Source of the DNA: Poecilobothrus nobilitatus
Taxonomy: Eukaryota > Arthropoda > Insecta > Diptera > Dolichopodidae
Length of the DNA stretch: 64,000 nt
Direction: 5' to 3'
NCBI GenBank assembly: GCA_947095535.1
Contig: OX352772.1
Coordinates: 220,267,488-220,331,487 of the forward strand
The translations under genes were made by a program, and so were the position numbers. Shown here piece by piece: positions 1-10,045 of this stretch; within the stretch, counting starts at the first letter, position 1, and every line of letters starts with the position of its first letter. The notes beneath the pieces are model-generated. The model was given only the letters and a program-made list of their open reading frames with translations, was not told the DNA's origin and searched no databases.

Positions 1-9
1 CAAAATTAC

Positions 10-946
10 GTGCCAAATATTAAAAGCTTTTCAATAACCCATAAAAATTGTTTAACAACTACTATTGCTCACGGAGGTGTAGCTATACTTGTTAGCAACA
101 ATATAAGCGCAAAAGTGGTTAATATTAATTCTGTTTTGCAGGTTACTGCAACAAAAATCTTTTTTCCTATTACGTTAACGATAGTAAACATACACTTACC
201 AAATACACAAATTTTTTCAGCAGACGATTTAGAAGATATAATTAAACAAGTAGATAATTCTTTTATTCTATTAGGTGATTTTATCACACATAATATTATT
301 TGGGGCTCAAAAAAAAAATGATAAAAGAGGAAAAATAATCGAAACATTTATAAACAACAACGGTTTATGTATAATGAACAACGGAAAACCTACATTTTTT
401 AGTTTCTCATACAAAACAGAAAGCTCAATAGATTTGACAATAGTATCTCCGTCCTTATTAAACCACTTTAACTGGTACATAGATAATGATTTACATGGTA
501 GCGATCACTACCCTATAATCTTAAAATCAATTGCCATATTAAATACAAACGTTTTTCGCAAAGAATTCCAAACACATAAGACAAACTGGATAGATTTTAA
601 AAAAAATATAAATCTTAATAAAAAACTATCAGATTTTAAAACAATTGATGATATGGAGCAATATATTACACATTCAATAATATTTGCTGCCCATAACTCC
701 ATACCTATAGTTAAAACTAACAAACAAAAAAAATATGTTCCGTGGTGGAACAAACAAATAGAGCAACTTATTAAGGAAAAGAAAAGGGCCTTACGAAAAT
801 TTAAAAGAACATTAAATACAGAAGATTTTGTAAACTTTTTAAACGCTAAAAAACTAGCAAGAAACTCTATTAATTATCACAAAAAGAAATCTTGGACAGA
901 ATGTGTTAAAAGTATTAATAGTAATACGACCCGAAATAGTTTTTAA
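10..946 (+). pseudogene. AP-type endonuclease domain of I-clade LINE ORF2, frameshifted
   Basis: This is the target-nicking endonuclease that starts LINE integration. The first piece (10-321) holds GGVAILV and the metal-binding GDF motif followed by HNIIWG. The reading then shifts into a second frame (275-946) that carries SSIDLTIVSP and the catalytic GSDHYPI motif. The shift falls on an A-run at 309-318, so slippage or sequencing error is the simplest cause. The second piece ends at 946 just as the RT frame has opened, giving a second frameshift around 925-945. The domain is recognisable but not translatable as one chain. The start at 10 is only the first ATG in the window; the true start lies upstream. 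Confidence 0.8.
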
Positions 947-3338
947 GAAATTAAGAACATTAAACGGTAAAAATCTTTTCAATACTATACCATTTTTATA
1001 TACAAGCGATAACCAAATAATAAATAAACCAATCGATATAGCTAATCAATTAACAGATTACTTCAGCTATATTAGCAGTTCAAATAATTATTCGAAAAAT
1101 TTTTTAACCCTCAAAAATTCCATAGAAAAAGAAGATTTCGCAGTAAGTTTGGACCAAAGTCAGACATATAACAAACCCCTTACGATAGAAAAATTAGAAA
1201 ACAGTTTAAAAATTTGTAAAGGTTCTTCTCCGGGACCAGATCTCATAAATTATAACATGATACAAAACCTTGAATACGAACATAAAATTTACTTGGTTAA
1301 AATATACAATTTTATTTGGTTACATGGAGTTTTTCCCAAAAACTGGAAAAGGGCAATTCTTATACCCATTCTAAAGAAAGACAAAGACCGTAAACTTACT
1401 TCAAGTTATCGACCAATATCCTTAACAAACTGCTTATGTAAGGTAATGGAAAGAATGGTTAATAAAAGACTGCAATGGTTTTTGGAACAGAATAATAAAA
1501 TCAACAGTTGTCAGTTTGGCTTTCGCAAACATAGAAGTGCGATCGATGCAAGCACAACTGTTGAAACACATATCATGGAGGCCTTTTCCAAAGGCCATTA
1601 TGTCACTTCTATATTTTTAGATATAGAAAAAGCATATGATCGTCTCTGGAAGAGAAAAGTATTAGATAATCTTTACAATAAAGGTATAAAAGGTAACATG
1701 CTACTTTTTATTAAAAATTTTCTTACTGAGAGACGATTCCAAACGATAATTGGAAATACACTTTCTATTGAACATGAAATGGAGAACGGAATCCCTCAGG
1801 GATCTGTGCTAAGTGTAACATTATTATTATCTGCTATTGACAGCATATTTTCTAAGATAGAACTCCCTGTAAAAGCAGTTATGTACGCCGATGATATTGT
1901 TTTGTCTATGTCTTCAAAACATATACATGAAATGGAAAGAGAATTACAAAAAACACTGAATAAATTATTCAGATGCTCCGAAGAAAATGGATTAATGTTT
2001 TCTAAAGAAAAATCAGAAGCAATTCTCTTTACAAGACGCAGAAAAAACACTTACACGCCTAGAATACTACTAGATACATTTCCCATCAAATTTGTCACTG
2101 AGCACAAATTTCTAGGGATAATATTTGACAATAAACTAAATTGGAAGCTTCACTTAAGCGTAATTAAAATTAAAGCCAACAAAAGCCTCAATCTACTAAA
2201 AATCTTATCCAATTCTATTTATGGATCAGACAGGAAAATGTTGACAAGAATATACAAAATGGTAATACGTCCTATACTAGAATATGGATGTATCAATTAC
2301 ATTTCAGCAAATAAACAGACTCTTTCTACATTAGACTCAATTAACAATACAGCGTTAAGAATATGTACAGGAGCATTTCGAACAAGCCCAATAAAAAGTA
2401 TTTTAATAGATTCTGGCGAGCTTGATTTAACAACAAGAAGAAATATGTTAGCCATGCAATTTATTAATAAATTATTGTCATCCTGTAACCACCCACTTGC
2501 CGTCTTGCTGCAAGACAAAACTTATATTAATAATTTGTCCAAAAAAACAATTAGATATCAACCATCCATAGTCAAAGCAACAAATACTTTCACAATTTCC
2601 AACATTACACTAAAGAAATATAACACATTAAAATTTTCAAATTTTCCACCTTGGCTAAACACAAAATTAAATATAAACCTAGCTTTAACAAATTATAAAA
2701 AATCTGAAACTACCGATGTAGTCTACCAAAAACTTTTTCTTGAAATAATAAAAACCAATTACACCTTATATAACCAAATATATACAGACGGATCAATTAT
2801 CAACTTTGAAACTGGATGCGCTTTCATTATAGATGAGGTTGAAAAATCTTTCCATCTCCCTAAGTATACGAGTATCTTCTCAGCGGAACTTTATGCCATA
2901 AAAGAAGCAATAAATTTTGCTTGTCTATCTCATACAGAAAAAAAATTCATAATCTTTACAGATTCTCTAAGTGCCTTACAAGCTCTAGCACAAATTTTTC
3001 ATATACATCCAACAATAATAGAGATAAAAGATTTAATATATAAATACAAAAAAACAAAAACCATAAAATTTCTATGGATACCTTCACATCAAAAAATAGA
3101 AGGTAACGAAAAAGTAGATCTTCTCGCGAAAAACGCAATAAATAGGGAATATGAAAATAATTTCAAAACCTACCATATAGACACAAAATACGAAATCAAA
3201 CAAAACATAATTAAAAAATGGAATCAAGAATGGATAGATCTCGATACGTCTAATAAACTTCGCTACATAACTACTTCGTCAAAAATGTGGAATGTAATTG
3301 ATAATTTTTCTAGAAAAGACTCTATAGTTTTAACTTGA
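903..3338 (+). CDS. LINE ORF2 reverse transcriptase - RNase H, duplicate copy 1
   Basis: An 811-codon open frame encoding the RT and RNase H of the I-clade LINE. Seen in order: the SSPGPDLINYNMI fingers motif (about residue 108), SYRPISLTNC, FLDIEKAYDRLW (motif A), GIPQGSVLSVTL (motif B), YADDIV catalytic pair (about residue 330), then RNase H with YTDGS, FSAELYAIKEA, FTDSLSALQAL and WIPSHQKIEGNEKVD. The frame stops at TGA 3336-3338 where LRIGHS follows in frame; relatives read on without a stop, so this looks like a TGG-to-TGA change. The start ATG is only the first in frame; the natural protein would begin with the upstream endonuclease. It differs from copy 2 by at least Lys/Arg and Gln/Glu changes. 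Confidence 0.85.
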   Translation: MLKVLIVIRPEIVFKKLRTLNGKNLFNTIPFLYTSDNQIINKPIDIANQLTDYFSYISSSNNYSKNFLTLKNSIEKEDFAVSLDQSQTYNKPLTIEKLENSLKICKGSSPGPDLINYNMIQNLEYEHKIYLVKIYNFIWLHGVFPKNWKRAILIPILKKDKDRKLTSSYRPISLTNCLCKVMERMVNKRLQWFLEQNNKINSCQFGFRKHRSAIDASTTVETHIMEAFSKGHYVTSIFLDIEKAYDRLWKRKVLDNLYNKGIKGNMLLFIKNFLTERRFQTIIGNTLSIEHEMENGIPQGSVLSVTLLLSAIDSIFSKIELPVKAVMYADDIVLSMSSKHIHEMERELQKTLNKLFRCSEENGLMFSKEKSEAILFTRRRKNTYTPRILLDTFPIKFVTEHKFLGIIFDNKLNWKLHLSVIKIKANKSLNLLKILSNSIYGSDRKMLTRIYKMVIRPILEYGCINYISANKQTLSTLDSINNTALRICTGAFRTSPIKSILIDSGELDLTTRRNMLAMQFINKLLSSCNHPLAVLLQDKTYINNLSKKTIRYQPSIVKATNTFTISNITLKKYNTLKFSNFPPWLNTKLNINLALTNYKKSETTDVVYQKLFLEIIKTNYTLYNQIYTDGSIINFETGCAFIIDEVEKSFHLPKYTSIFSAELYAIKEAINFACLSHTEKKFIIFTDSLSALQALAQIFHIHPTIIEIKDLIYKYKKTKTIKFLWIPSHQKIEGNEKVDLLAKNAINREYENNFKTYHIDTKYEIKQNIIKKWNQEWIDLDTSNKLRYITTSSKMWNVIDNFSRKDSIVLT

Positions 3339-3497
3339 TTAAGAATAGGTCATTCCAAACTTACGCATGGGTATAGTTTAGAACAACAAAGTCATCCTCA
3401 ATGTCAGTGTAATCAACGGCTTTCAATACAGCATATACAGCTAAAAAACTAGCAAGAAACTCTATTAATTATCACAAAAAGAAATCTTGGACAGAAT

Positions 3498-5933
3498 GTG
3501 TTAAAAGTATTAATAGTAATACGACCCGAAATAGTTTTTAAGAAATTAAGAACATTAAACGGTAAAAATCTTTTCAATACTATACCATTTTTATATACAA
3601 GCGATAACCAAATAATAAATAAACCAATCGATATAGCTAATCAATTAACAGATTACTTCAGCTATATTAGCAGTTCAAATAATTATTCGAAAAATTTTTT
3701 AACCCTCAAAAATTCCATAGAAAAAGAAGATTTCGCAGTAAGTTTGGACCAAAGTCAGACATATAACAAACCCCTTACGATAGAAAAATTAGAAAACAGT
3801 TTAAAAATTTGTAAAGGTTCTTCTCCGGGACCAGATCTCATAAATTATAACATGATACAAAACCTTGAATACGAACATAAAATTTACTTGGTTAAAATAT
3901 ACAATTTTATTTGGTTACATGGAGTTTTTCCCAAAAACTGGAAAAGGGCAATTCTTATACCCATTCTAAAGAAAGACAAAGACCGTAAACTTACTTCAAG
4001 TTATCGACCAATATCCTTAACAAACTGCTTATGTAAGGTAATGGAAAGAATGGTTAATAAAAGACTGCAATGGTTTTTGGAACAGAATAATAAAATCAAC
4101 AGTTGTCAGTTTGGCTTTCGCAAACATAGAAGTGCGATCGATGCAAGCACAACTGTTGAAACACATATCATGGAGGCCTTTTCCAGAGGCCATTATGTCA
4201 CTTCTATATTTTTAGATATAGAAAAAGCATATGATCGTCTCTGGAAGAGAAAAGTATTAGATAATCTTTACAATAAAGGTATAAAAGGTAACATGCTACT
4301 TTTTATTAAAAATTTTCTTACTGAGAGACGATTCCAAACGATAATTGGAAATACACTTTCTATTGAACATGAAATGGAGAACGGAATCCCTCAGGGATCT
4401 GTGCTAAGTGTAACATTATTATTATCTGCTATTGACAGCATATTTTCTAAGATAGAACTCCCTGTAAAAGCAGTTATGTACGCCGATGATATTGTTTTGT
4501 CTATGTCTTCAAAACATATACATGAAATGGAAAGAGAATTACAAAAAACACTGAATAAATTATTCAGATGCTCCGAAGAAAATGGATTAATGTTTTCTAA
4601 AGAAAAATCAGAAGCAATTCTCTTTACAAGACGCAGAAAAAACACTTACACGCCTAGAATACTACTAGATACATTTCCCATCAAATTTGTCACTGAGCAC
4701 AAATTTCTAGGGATAATATTTGACAATAAACTAAATTGGAAGCTTCACTTAAGCGTAATTAAAATTAAAGCCAACAAAAGCCTCAATCTACTAAAAATCT
4801 TATCCAATTCTATTTATGGATCAGACAGGAAAATGTTGACAAGAATATACAAAATGGTAATACGTCCTATACTAGAATATGGATGTATCAATTACATTTC
4901 AGCAAATAAACAGACTCTTTCTACATTAGACTCAATTAACAATACAGCGTTAAGAATATGTACAGGAGCATTTCGAACAAGCCCAATAAAAAGTATTTTA
5001 ATAGATTCTGGCGAGCTTGATTTAACAACAAGAAGAAATATGTTAGCCATGCAATTTATTAATAAATTATTGTCATCCTGTAACCACCCACTTGCCGTCT
5101 TGCTGCAAGACAAAACTTATATTAATAATTTGTCCAAAAAAACAATTAGATATCAACCATCCATAGTCAAAGCAACAAATACTTTCACAATTTCCAACAT
5201 TACACTAAAGAAATATAACACATTAAAATTTTCAAATTTTCCACCTTGGCTAAACACAAAATTAAATATAAACCTAGCTTTAACAAATTATAAAAAATCT
5301 GAAACTACCGATGTAGTCTACCAAAAACTTTTTCTTGAAATAATAAAAACCAATTACACCTTATATAACCAAATATATACAGACGGATCAATTATCAACT
5401 TTGAAACTGGATGCGCTTTCATTATAGATGAGGTTGAAAAATCTTTCCATCTCCCTAAGTATACGAGTATCTTCTCAGCGGAACTTTATGCCATAAAAGA
5501 AGCAATAAATTTTGCTTGTCTATCTCATACAGAAAAAAAATTCATAATCTTTACAGATTCTCTAAGTGCCTTACAAGCTCTAGCACAAATTTTTCATATA
5601 CATCCAACAATAATAGAGATAAAAGATTTAATATATAAATACAAAAAAACAAAAACCATAAAATTTCTATGGATACCTTCACATCAAAAAATAGAAGGTA
5701 ACGAAAAAGTAGATCTTCTCGCGAAAAACGCAATAAATAGGGAATATGAAAATAATTTCAAAACCTACCATATAGACACAAAATACGAAATCAAAGAAAA
5801 CATAATTAAAAAATGGAATCAAGAATGGATAGATCTCGATACGTCTAATAAACTTCGCTACATAACTACTTCGTCAAAAATGTGGAATGTAATTGATAAT
5901 TTTTCTAGAAAAGACTCTATAGTTTTAACTTGA
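3498..5933 (+). CDS. LINE ORF2 reverse transcriptase - RNase H, duplicate copy 2
   Basis: A second 811-codon frame, almost identical to the one at 903-3338 and displaced by exactly 2595 bp. It has the same RT motifs (IEKAYD, PQGSVLS, YADD) and the same RNase H core (YTDGS, SAELYA, TDSLSALQAL, PSHQKIEGNEKVD). Two amino-acid differences were found by eye: Arg for Lys in AFSRGHY, and Glu for Gln in EIKEN. It ends at the same in-frame TGA. Unlike copy 1, its downstream sequence continues for 79 more sense codons to the natural C-terminus. There is no endonuclease in front of it; upstream is the end of copy 1. Confidence 0.85.
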   Translation: MLKVLIVIRPEIVFKKLRTLNGKNLFNTIPFLYTSDNQIINKPIDIANQLTDYFSYISSSNNYSKNFLTLKNSIEKEDFAVSLDQSQTYNKPLTIEKLENSLKICKGSSPGPDLINYNMIQNLEYEHKIYLVKIYNFIWLHGVFPKNWKRAILIPILKKDKDRKLTSSYRPISLTNCLCKVMERMVNKRLQWFLEQNNKINSCQFGFRKHRSAIDASTTVETHIMEAFSRGHYVTSIFLDIEKAYDRLWKRKVLDNLYNKGIKGNMLLFIKNFLTERRFQTIIGNTLSIEHEMENGIPQGSVLSVTLLLSAIDSIFSKIELPVKAVMYADDIVLSMSSKHIHEMERELQKTLNKLFRCSEENGLMFSKEKSEAILFTRRRKNTYTPRILLDTFPIKFVTEHKFLGIIFDNKLNWKLHLSVIKIKANKSLNLLKILSNSIYGSDRKMLTRIYKMVIRPILEYGCINYISANKQTLSTLDSINNTALRICTGAFRTSPIKSILIDSGELDLTTRRNMLAMQFINKLLSSCNHPLAVLLQDKTYINNLSKKTIRYQPSIVKATNTFTISNITLKKYNTLKFSNFPPWLNTKLNINLALTNYKKSETTDVVYQKLFLEIIKTNYTLYNQIYTDGSIINFETGCAFIIDEVEKSFHLPKYTSIFSAELYAIKEAINFACLSHTEKKFIIFTDSLSALQALAQIFHIHPTIIEIKDLIYKYKKTKTIKFLWIPSHQKIEGNEKVDLLAKNAINREYENNFKTYHIDTKYEIKENIIKKWNQEWIDLDTSNKLRYITTSSKMWNVIDNFSRKDSIVLT

Positions 5934-6173
5934 TTAAGAATAGGTCATTCCAAACTTACGCATGGGTATAGTTTAGAACAACAAAGTCATCCTCAATGTC
6001 AGTGTAATCAACGGCTTTCAATACAGCATATTTTCGAAAACTGCCCATCATATGTTAATCAAAGAGACAAATACAATATAACAAATTTAAAAGTACTAAA
6101 TGTTGACAATATTAAAGTAGCTAAAAATATCATAGCTTTCGTAAAAGAGATAAATATATACAATAAAATTTAA
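5934..6173 (+). pseudogene. C-terminal zinc-knuckle tail of LINE ORF2 beyond the nonsense codon
   Basis: The frame of the preceding RT-RNase H continues without any stop from 5934 to TAA at 6171-6173. It starts with LRIGHSKLTHGY and then shows the Cys/His cluster CQCNQRLSIQHIFENCP, which is the usual C-terminal knuckle of LINEs with the RIGHT-x-LTH motif. Only the single TGA at 5931-5933 separates it from the rest of ORF2. Copy 1 of the duplication has just the first part of this tail before its junction at 3437. As it stands the tail is untranslated, unless readthrough occurs. Confidence 0.75.
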
Positions 6174-6490
6174 TATTTTAGAAGAAGCCTTATACTTCGA
6201 CTTATATTTTCTTTCTCCTTTTCTCTCTCTAACTCAAATTTTATATAAAGATAAAATAAAGTTCAATAATTCATATGAATTTATCATTGTAATTTAATGC
6301 AAAATATAATATTGTAATGTTAAAAAAAAAAAAAAAAAAAAAAGAATAATAATAATAATAATAATTTGTTAATGTACAATGTACATATTGCAATATTCAT
6401 ATTATACCTCCCATTATTTAAAATGTTAACATATACATATTATGTATTAGTTATTAAAATGAAAATAGAATTTGTAAAATGTAACTCATA

Positions 6491-6524
6491 GGGCTTTAAT
6501 AACACGTACCGTGTTGACAAGCCC
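6491..6524 (+). other. Nested stem-loop just before the poly(A): candidate LINE 3' end signal
   Basis: GGGCTT (6491-6496) pairs with AAGCCC (6519-6524), and inside it AACACG (6501-6506) pairs with CGTGTT (6510-6515) around a 3-base loop. It lies 16 bases before a 15-base A-run. A hairpin placed this way is a plausible recognition element for the LINE reverse transcriptase. Function is inferred. Confidence 0.5.
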
Positions 6525-6555
6525 CTTCAAAAATATAATAAAAAAAAAAAAAAAA

Positions 6556-7229
6556 GCACGTGTTGATAAGTAAATCAAAATCGTATTCATTCAAATTTGT
6601 ACATTTTTATTTGTATCTATTGTAAAAATATTTGTTTGTAAATATATTAATTTAAAATTTTTAAGAATGTAATAATAAAAAAAAAAGTCTACATATAAAA
6701 GTAGATATTATTTACATATATATACTAAGTATATATAGTTCTATACTTTCGATTTCTTTTATGATTATTACATTTTTCAGAATCTTAATAAATTCACAAT
6801 AAATTCTTAACATAAACTCGTAATTACTTGAATATTGTAATTTTTTAAAACCAGAAATTATATTATCATAGAATCATTTAACTTTTAACTAGTGATTTGT
6901 ATACTCGTATATTAATTTAACAATAACAAAACAAGTCTTAATTTTTTTTTTTTTGTTTTAGTTTAAAACTAAAAATTTTTGAATTATTTTCATAAATGCA
7001 TATCAAGAGTAAAGAGTATATCTTTAGTTTAATCAGTTCCATATTTTTGTTTTCGTTTTTTTGCTGTTTATTTTCTTAAAAATTAAAAAAATATCTTACA
7101 CGACATGCAGTCAGCTAATTAATGACTTTCGTTTACTCTTTTCTTTATGCTAACAAAAAAAAAAAAAACAAAAACAGGATTACACTTTTTTTACTCTACA
7201 ATTTTTACAATTTTTTCTGTTTTTTATTT
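6556..7229. other. AT-rich spacer, no gene seen
   Basis: Homopolymer-rich sequence with short AT palindromes. The open frames here are low-complexity Phe/Lys translations, and no domain is recognisable. It separates the LINE tail from the inverted-repeat arm that begins near 7230. Confidence 0.6.
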
Positions 7230-7746
7230 TTATATAAAAAATTTTTTTTAATACATTTACATTTGCGTATAAAACAAAAGACAGAAAAAAGTTTTAATTG
7301 TTATCCTTTTTTTTTTACTCTACACATTTTTCAAGGAAGGTAGATAGGTACATTATTTTGCTATTATAAAGAACAAGTTTTTTATTTTCATTTCCTTTAA
7401 ATGCAACATTTTCTTCTTTTCAATTTTAAAGATGCTCTGTATAGATTTAAAAATAAAAAAAATTTTTCTGTTTTTTATTTTCATATAAAAAATTTTCTTA
7501 CTACTTTTATATGTGCGCCTAGTATTTCAACCAGGTATACAATTTTTTTCCGATCCCAAAATGTAGGATTACCTACTAATTTGCATTTGAAATTTTAATG
7601 CTGGAATCCAGCCAAGTTTTACTAAGCAAACATGAATATTATTGGAGAACATAAAGTTAAAAAATTCTGTAACCTTATTTTTTAATACACGAGCTTGCCC
7701 TGTGTCAATTATGTCATCATTACACATTATTATACAAATATTTAAA

Positions 7747-8010
7747 TTACAACTGAGTTATAACATTAAATTGCTGTTCTTTATTAACACAATTACTTGA
7801 ATTAGTCAAAACATCTGATAATAAATTATTAATTTCATTTTGCGAAAAGAGATTATTATCATTTTTATTATTTGAAAAATTTAAATTATGCGAATTACTT
7901 ACTGTTGGAAATGAATTACCATAATTTACATTGCGATTATTTCTCAAATTGCTCCAAGCCGGTGAATGTAAACAAATTAAAACAAAACAACATATTAAAA
8001 ATTGAAACAT
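7747..8010 (-). CDS. Putative small secreted Asn-rich protein (87 aa), left arm
   Basis: I do not recognise this protein. It begins with a clear signal-peptide-like stretch, MFQFLICCFVLICLHSPAWS, with a hydrophobic core at residues 3-14 and likely cleavage near residue 20. The mature part is rich in Asn and Ser and has a lone Cys near its end. The same 87 codons occur in inverted orientation at 11873-12136. It lies between the right half of H and AT-rich sequence, with no other coding neighbour in the arm. It could be an orphan gene carried by the repeat, an exon of a longer gene, or a chance frame. Being open in both arms says little, because the arms are nearly identical. Confidence 0.4.
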   Translation of the reverse strand: MFQFLICCFVLICLHSPAWSNLRNNRNVNYGNSFPTVSNSHNLNFSNNKNDNNLFSQNEINNLLSDVLTNSSNCVNKEQQFNVITQL

Positions 8011-8090
8011 AGGTACTAAAATTCAAGTAAATTGAATTTTAATTTCTCATAGACTTTTTTGTTGTAGAAAAATGCATTAATATGTAGTCA

Positions 8091-8577
8091 AACGAGGAAG
8101 AATACAGTTGCCTTTGTCAACTCTTAGATACCCGTACGAACCGTTAGTATGTTAACAGCCTGTCACTCTGCTCACAATATTATTTTTTTAATATTTTAAT
8201 ATTTTAAAATAATTTGGGTGAATTTTATAATTTCTAGAACTATGGGTTGTACATAGATTCAAACTATATGTTTATATGTACATTCTTGGAAAGCAGATTC
8301 TAACCTTTCACATAACGATTATCAATCCAAAACTTTTTCAAATATTCTATAGTACCATTTAATACTAAGCGGTAAATGTATATTAAATTTACTTAGTACA
8401 AAATAATAAATATAATTTTAAATATTATATTATATTTAAATATTCCATTGACAGAATAATTTCTTATAAGTACAATAAAATACATATATGTATGTAAATA
8501 CGGCGCTATATAATATACATATATACTCTTATCATTCATTCACTAGTGACACATACGATATGTCACTAGTGAATGAT
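8091..8577 (-). repeat. Repeat H, right half only (partial copy)
   Basis: Reverse complement of 11306-11792. It begins at the AACGAGG end and stops at the CACTAGTG palindrome, which also forms the inner edge of the inverted-repeat arm. Confidence 0.8.
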
Positions 8578-8581
8578 ATGA

Positions 8582-9266
8582 GAAGTAGAGTTAAACGCTC
8601 TTTTGCTACTTTGAAGCCAGGTGCAGACTTTTCATCCTTAGAAATATAAGTTCTTTCTGGCATCCGTTTCCAGTACAGGTCAGTCTCGTCTACGTTAAAA
8701 ATTTGTTCCGAAACATATTGTCCTTCTTCTATAATTTGTTTTAATATTTTTGGATAATCACACGCTGCCGTAATATCAGAACTCGCAGCTTCACCTTTCA
8801 ACTTTATATTGTGCAAATTGTGGCGGTTTTTAAATTTTTCAAACCAACCTTTACTGGCGAGGAAAGTTTCACTAGCTGGATTACCATTTTCAACTTTTAA
8901 TTTTTCAAAAATACTTTTGCCTTTTTCCTGGATCGTCATTGTGCTCATAGGTATATTACGTTGATTATTATCTTCGATCCATATACCTAATAGATTTTCC
9001 ATTTTTTCCATAATATAACTTCTATGGCGAGTTAGTTTTGCAGCACTTCGTGGAGCAGCTGATTGTGATTGTGCTTTAATTTTAGCCTTGTTATCAAGTA
9101 TAGTACCAACTGTAGATCTTGCGAGGCCTAATACTTTTGAAATTTCAGTAATTCTCTCACCAGTTTCAGAACGACGTATTACATCTAATTTCTTTTCTAA
9201 TGTTATTGCTTTTCGAGTTCTTTTTTTTTCTCCTCCAATAACACGGGTGTTCCCCTTTTTTGGCAT
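8582..9266 (-). pseudogene. Tigger/pogo transposase, N-terminal 228 codons only
   Basis: Starts at ATG 9266 with MPKKGNTRV and a basic region, then an HTH domain (LEKKLDVIRRSETGERITEI; LARSTVGTIL) and a CENP-B-type second DNA-binding domain (SETFLASKGWFEKFKNRH). The first catalytic Asp (FNVDETDLYW) is still present. The frame is cut after VAKERLTLLL, and the remaining codons down to 8532 belong to repeat H. The second and third catalytic Asp residues are absent, so it cannot transpose, although a DNA-binding fragment could still be made. Confidence 0.8.
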
Positions 9267-9794
9267 TTTATAAAGCCTATTTTTTTTTTAAATAAGGTAA
9301 GAAAAAAATATTATATGTATGTATTTTGTTTCTATGTAATTTGCTTACAAAAAAATATTCACAGTATCAAATATTTACCTAATAATTTTTTATTACGAAC
9401 ACAAAAAAAATAACTTCTACAAAAAACAGAAAAAAACTTTCTACAAAAAACAAAACAAAATTCTTATGATTGCACTTGCTCATTTACATGAAGACAATGA
9501 GATAATTACAAAATTTACATAGTTGAATATAAAGACAAAAAGATAATGCATACATATAGTTGTTGCTAGGCAATACCTGCCTACTACATATTTAAAATTT
9601 AAAATTTTCGCTGTTGCAAATGCAATGTATACACAAAAAACAAAATTTTATGTGTACTAGAACAAATTTTTGTGCATTTTGTGAATTTTTGTACGTTTTT
9701 TTTTTTTGCCGTAAATCGAATTTTTTGTACGTTAACAGAGACCGTAGAAAAATTTTTCAATTCCCGTTATAGCGAAATTTCGTATAAAGAGTGT

Positions 9795-9812
9795 CCGTTA
9801 AGCGAGGGATGG
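9795..9812. repeat. Tigger terminal inverted repeat, 5' end of left copy
   Basis: The 18 bases beginning CCGTTAAGCGAGGG match 14966-14983 at the 3' end of the right copy. Because the two copies point in opposite directions, the same-strand match is the expected inverted-terminal relation. A CGTAAATCGAA subterminal motif lies inside at about 9711-9721, with related CGATTTACGG motifs at the other end. Confidence 0.75.
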
Positions 9813-9833
9813 TGTTATTTTATATATTATTTT

Positions 9834-9899
9834 TGACCTGACCGGAGTTTGAATCCGAGACCTTTCGTCTGAAAGACTTATGTATTGCACCAATGGTCA
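9834..9899 (-). tRNA. tRNA-like relic, possibly the head of a tRNA-derived SINE
   Basis: On the minus strand the 66 bases have a T-arm TCGGA-TTCAAAC-TCCGG, a B-box-like GATTCAAACTC, an A-box-like TGGTGCAATAC, and acceptor halves TGACCAT/CAGGTCA that pair at five of seven positions. The length is short for a tRNA, and the anticodon arm is imperfect and lacks U33 in the best fold. A functional tRNA is unlikely. It is more likely a tRNA pseudogene or SINE head. Confidence 0.35.
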
Positions 9900-9990
9900 C
9901 ATAAATTTTCTACTATAAGACTAGACACTACTAACTATAAGACCAAACAGCAAACGCGATGTTAACGACGTACAAATTATAGAAGGATAG

Positions 9991-10045
9991 AAATATAGAA
10001 GGATAGTTTCCTTTTCTAAGAAACAAAAAAAAAAATATATATCAT
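9991..10045 (+). repeat. 55-bp dispersed repeat, copy 1
   Basis: An ATATAGAAGGATAG motif followed by TTTCCTTTTCTAAG, an A-run and AT repeats, found again at 15145-15199. Both copies lie roughly 160-180 bp to the right of a Tigger terminal repeat, but the sequences between are not alike. Origin unknown. Confidence 0.6.

Larger units (their letters stand above)
845..6031 (+). repeat. Head-to-tail tandem duplication, 2595-bp period
   Basis: Bases 845-3436 and 3440-6031 are near-identical and in the same orientation. Left of 845 and right of 6031 the sequence is single-copy. Three bases (aca, 3437-3439) sit at the junction between the copies. At least two substitutions distinguish the copies. 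Both share the same nonsense codon, so that mutation predates the duplication. Unequal exchange or an assembly artefact are both possible. Confidence 0.9.
1..6555 (+). mobile_element. I-clade LINE, 5' part outside window, internally duplicated
   Basis: A non-LTR retrotransposon read in the order endonuclease, reverse transcriptase, RNase H, C-terminal zinc knuckle, 3' UTR, A-rich tail. The RT motif QGSVLSVTL with YADD, together with an RNase H domain, points to the I clade. The window opens inside the endonuclease, so the 5' UTR and ORF1 are not visible. The coding region has two frameshifts (near 310 and near 930) and a nonsense codon, so it cannot encode an intact ORF2. An A-run at 6322-6343 followed by AAT triplets, and a second A-run at 6541-6555, are candidate 3' ends. 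Clade assignment is from motif memory. Confidence 0.85.
7230..8577 (-). repeat. Left arm of 1.35-kb inverted repeat
   Basis: Reverse complement of 11306-12653; matching positions sum to 19883. The arm contains the 87-codon secreted-protein ORF and, at 8091-8577, the right half of repeat H. Its inner edge is a palindrome built on CACTAGTGACA/TGTCACTAGTG at about 8540-8573. It abuts the truncated left Tigger copy at 8577-8582. Confidence 0.85.
8582..9812 (-). mobile_element. Tigger/pogo DNA transposon, 5' half (left copy)
   Basis: A DDE transposon fragment read on the minus strand, from its terminal repeat near 9812 through the 5' UTR (9267-9794) into the transposase gene. It is cut at 8582, the point matching base 13494 of the right copy. 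From 8582 to about 9414 it is the reverse complement of the right copy (positions sum to 22076). It keeps the 5' terminal repeat that the right copy has lost. The 5' UTR has no other gene. Confidence 0.8.

Noticed and set aside
7401..7598. 65-aa open frame, repeated inverted at 12285-12482
   Set aside because: Phe/Lys-rich translation of T- and A-runs. It is present twice only because the arms are duplicated.
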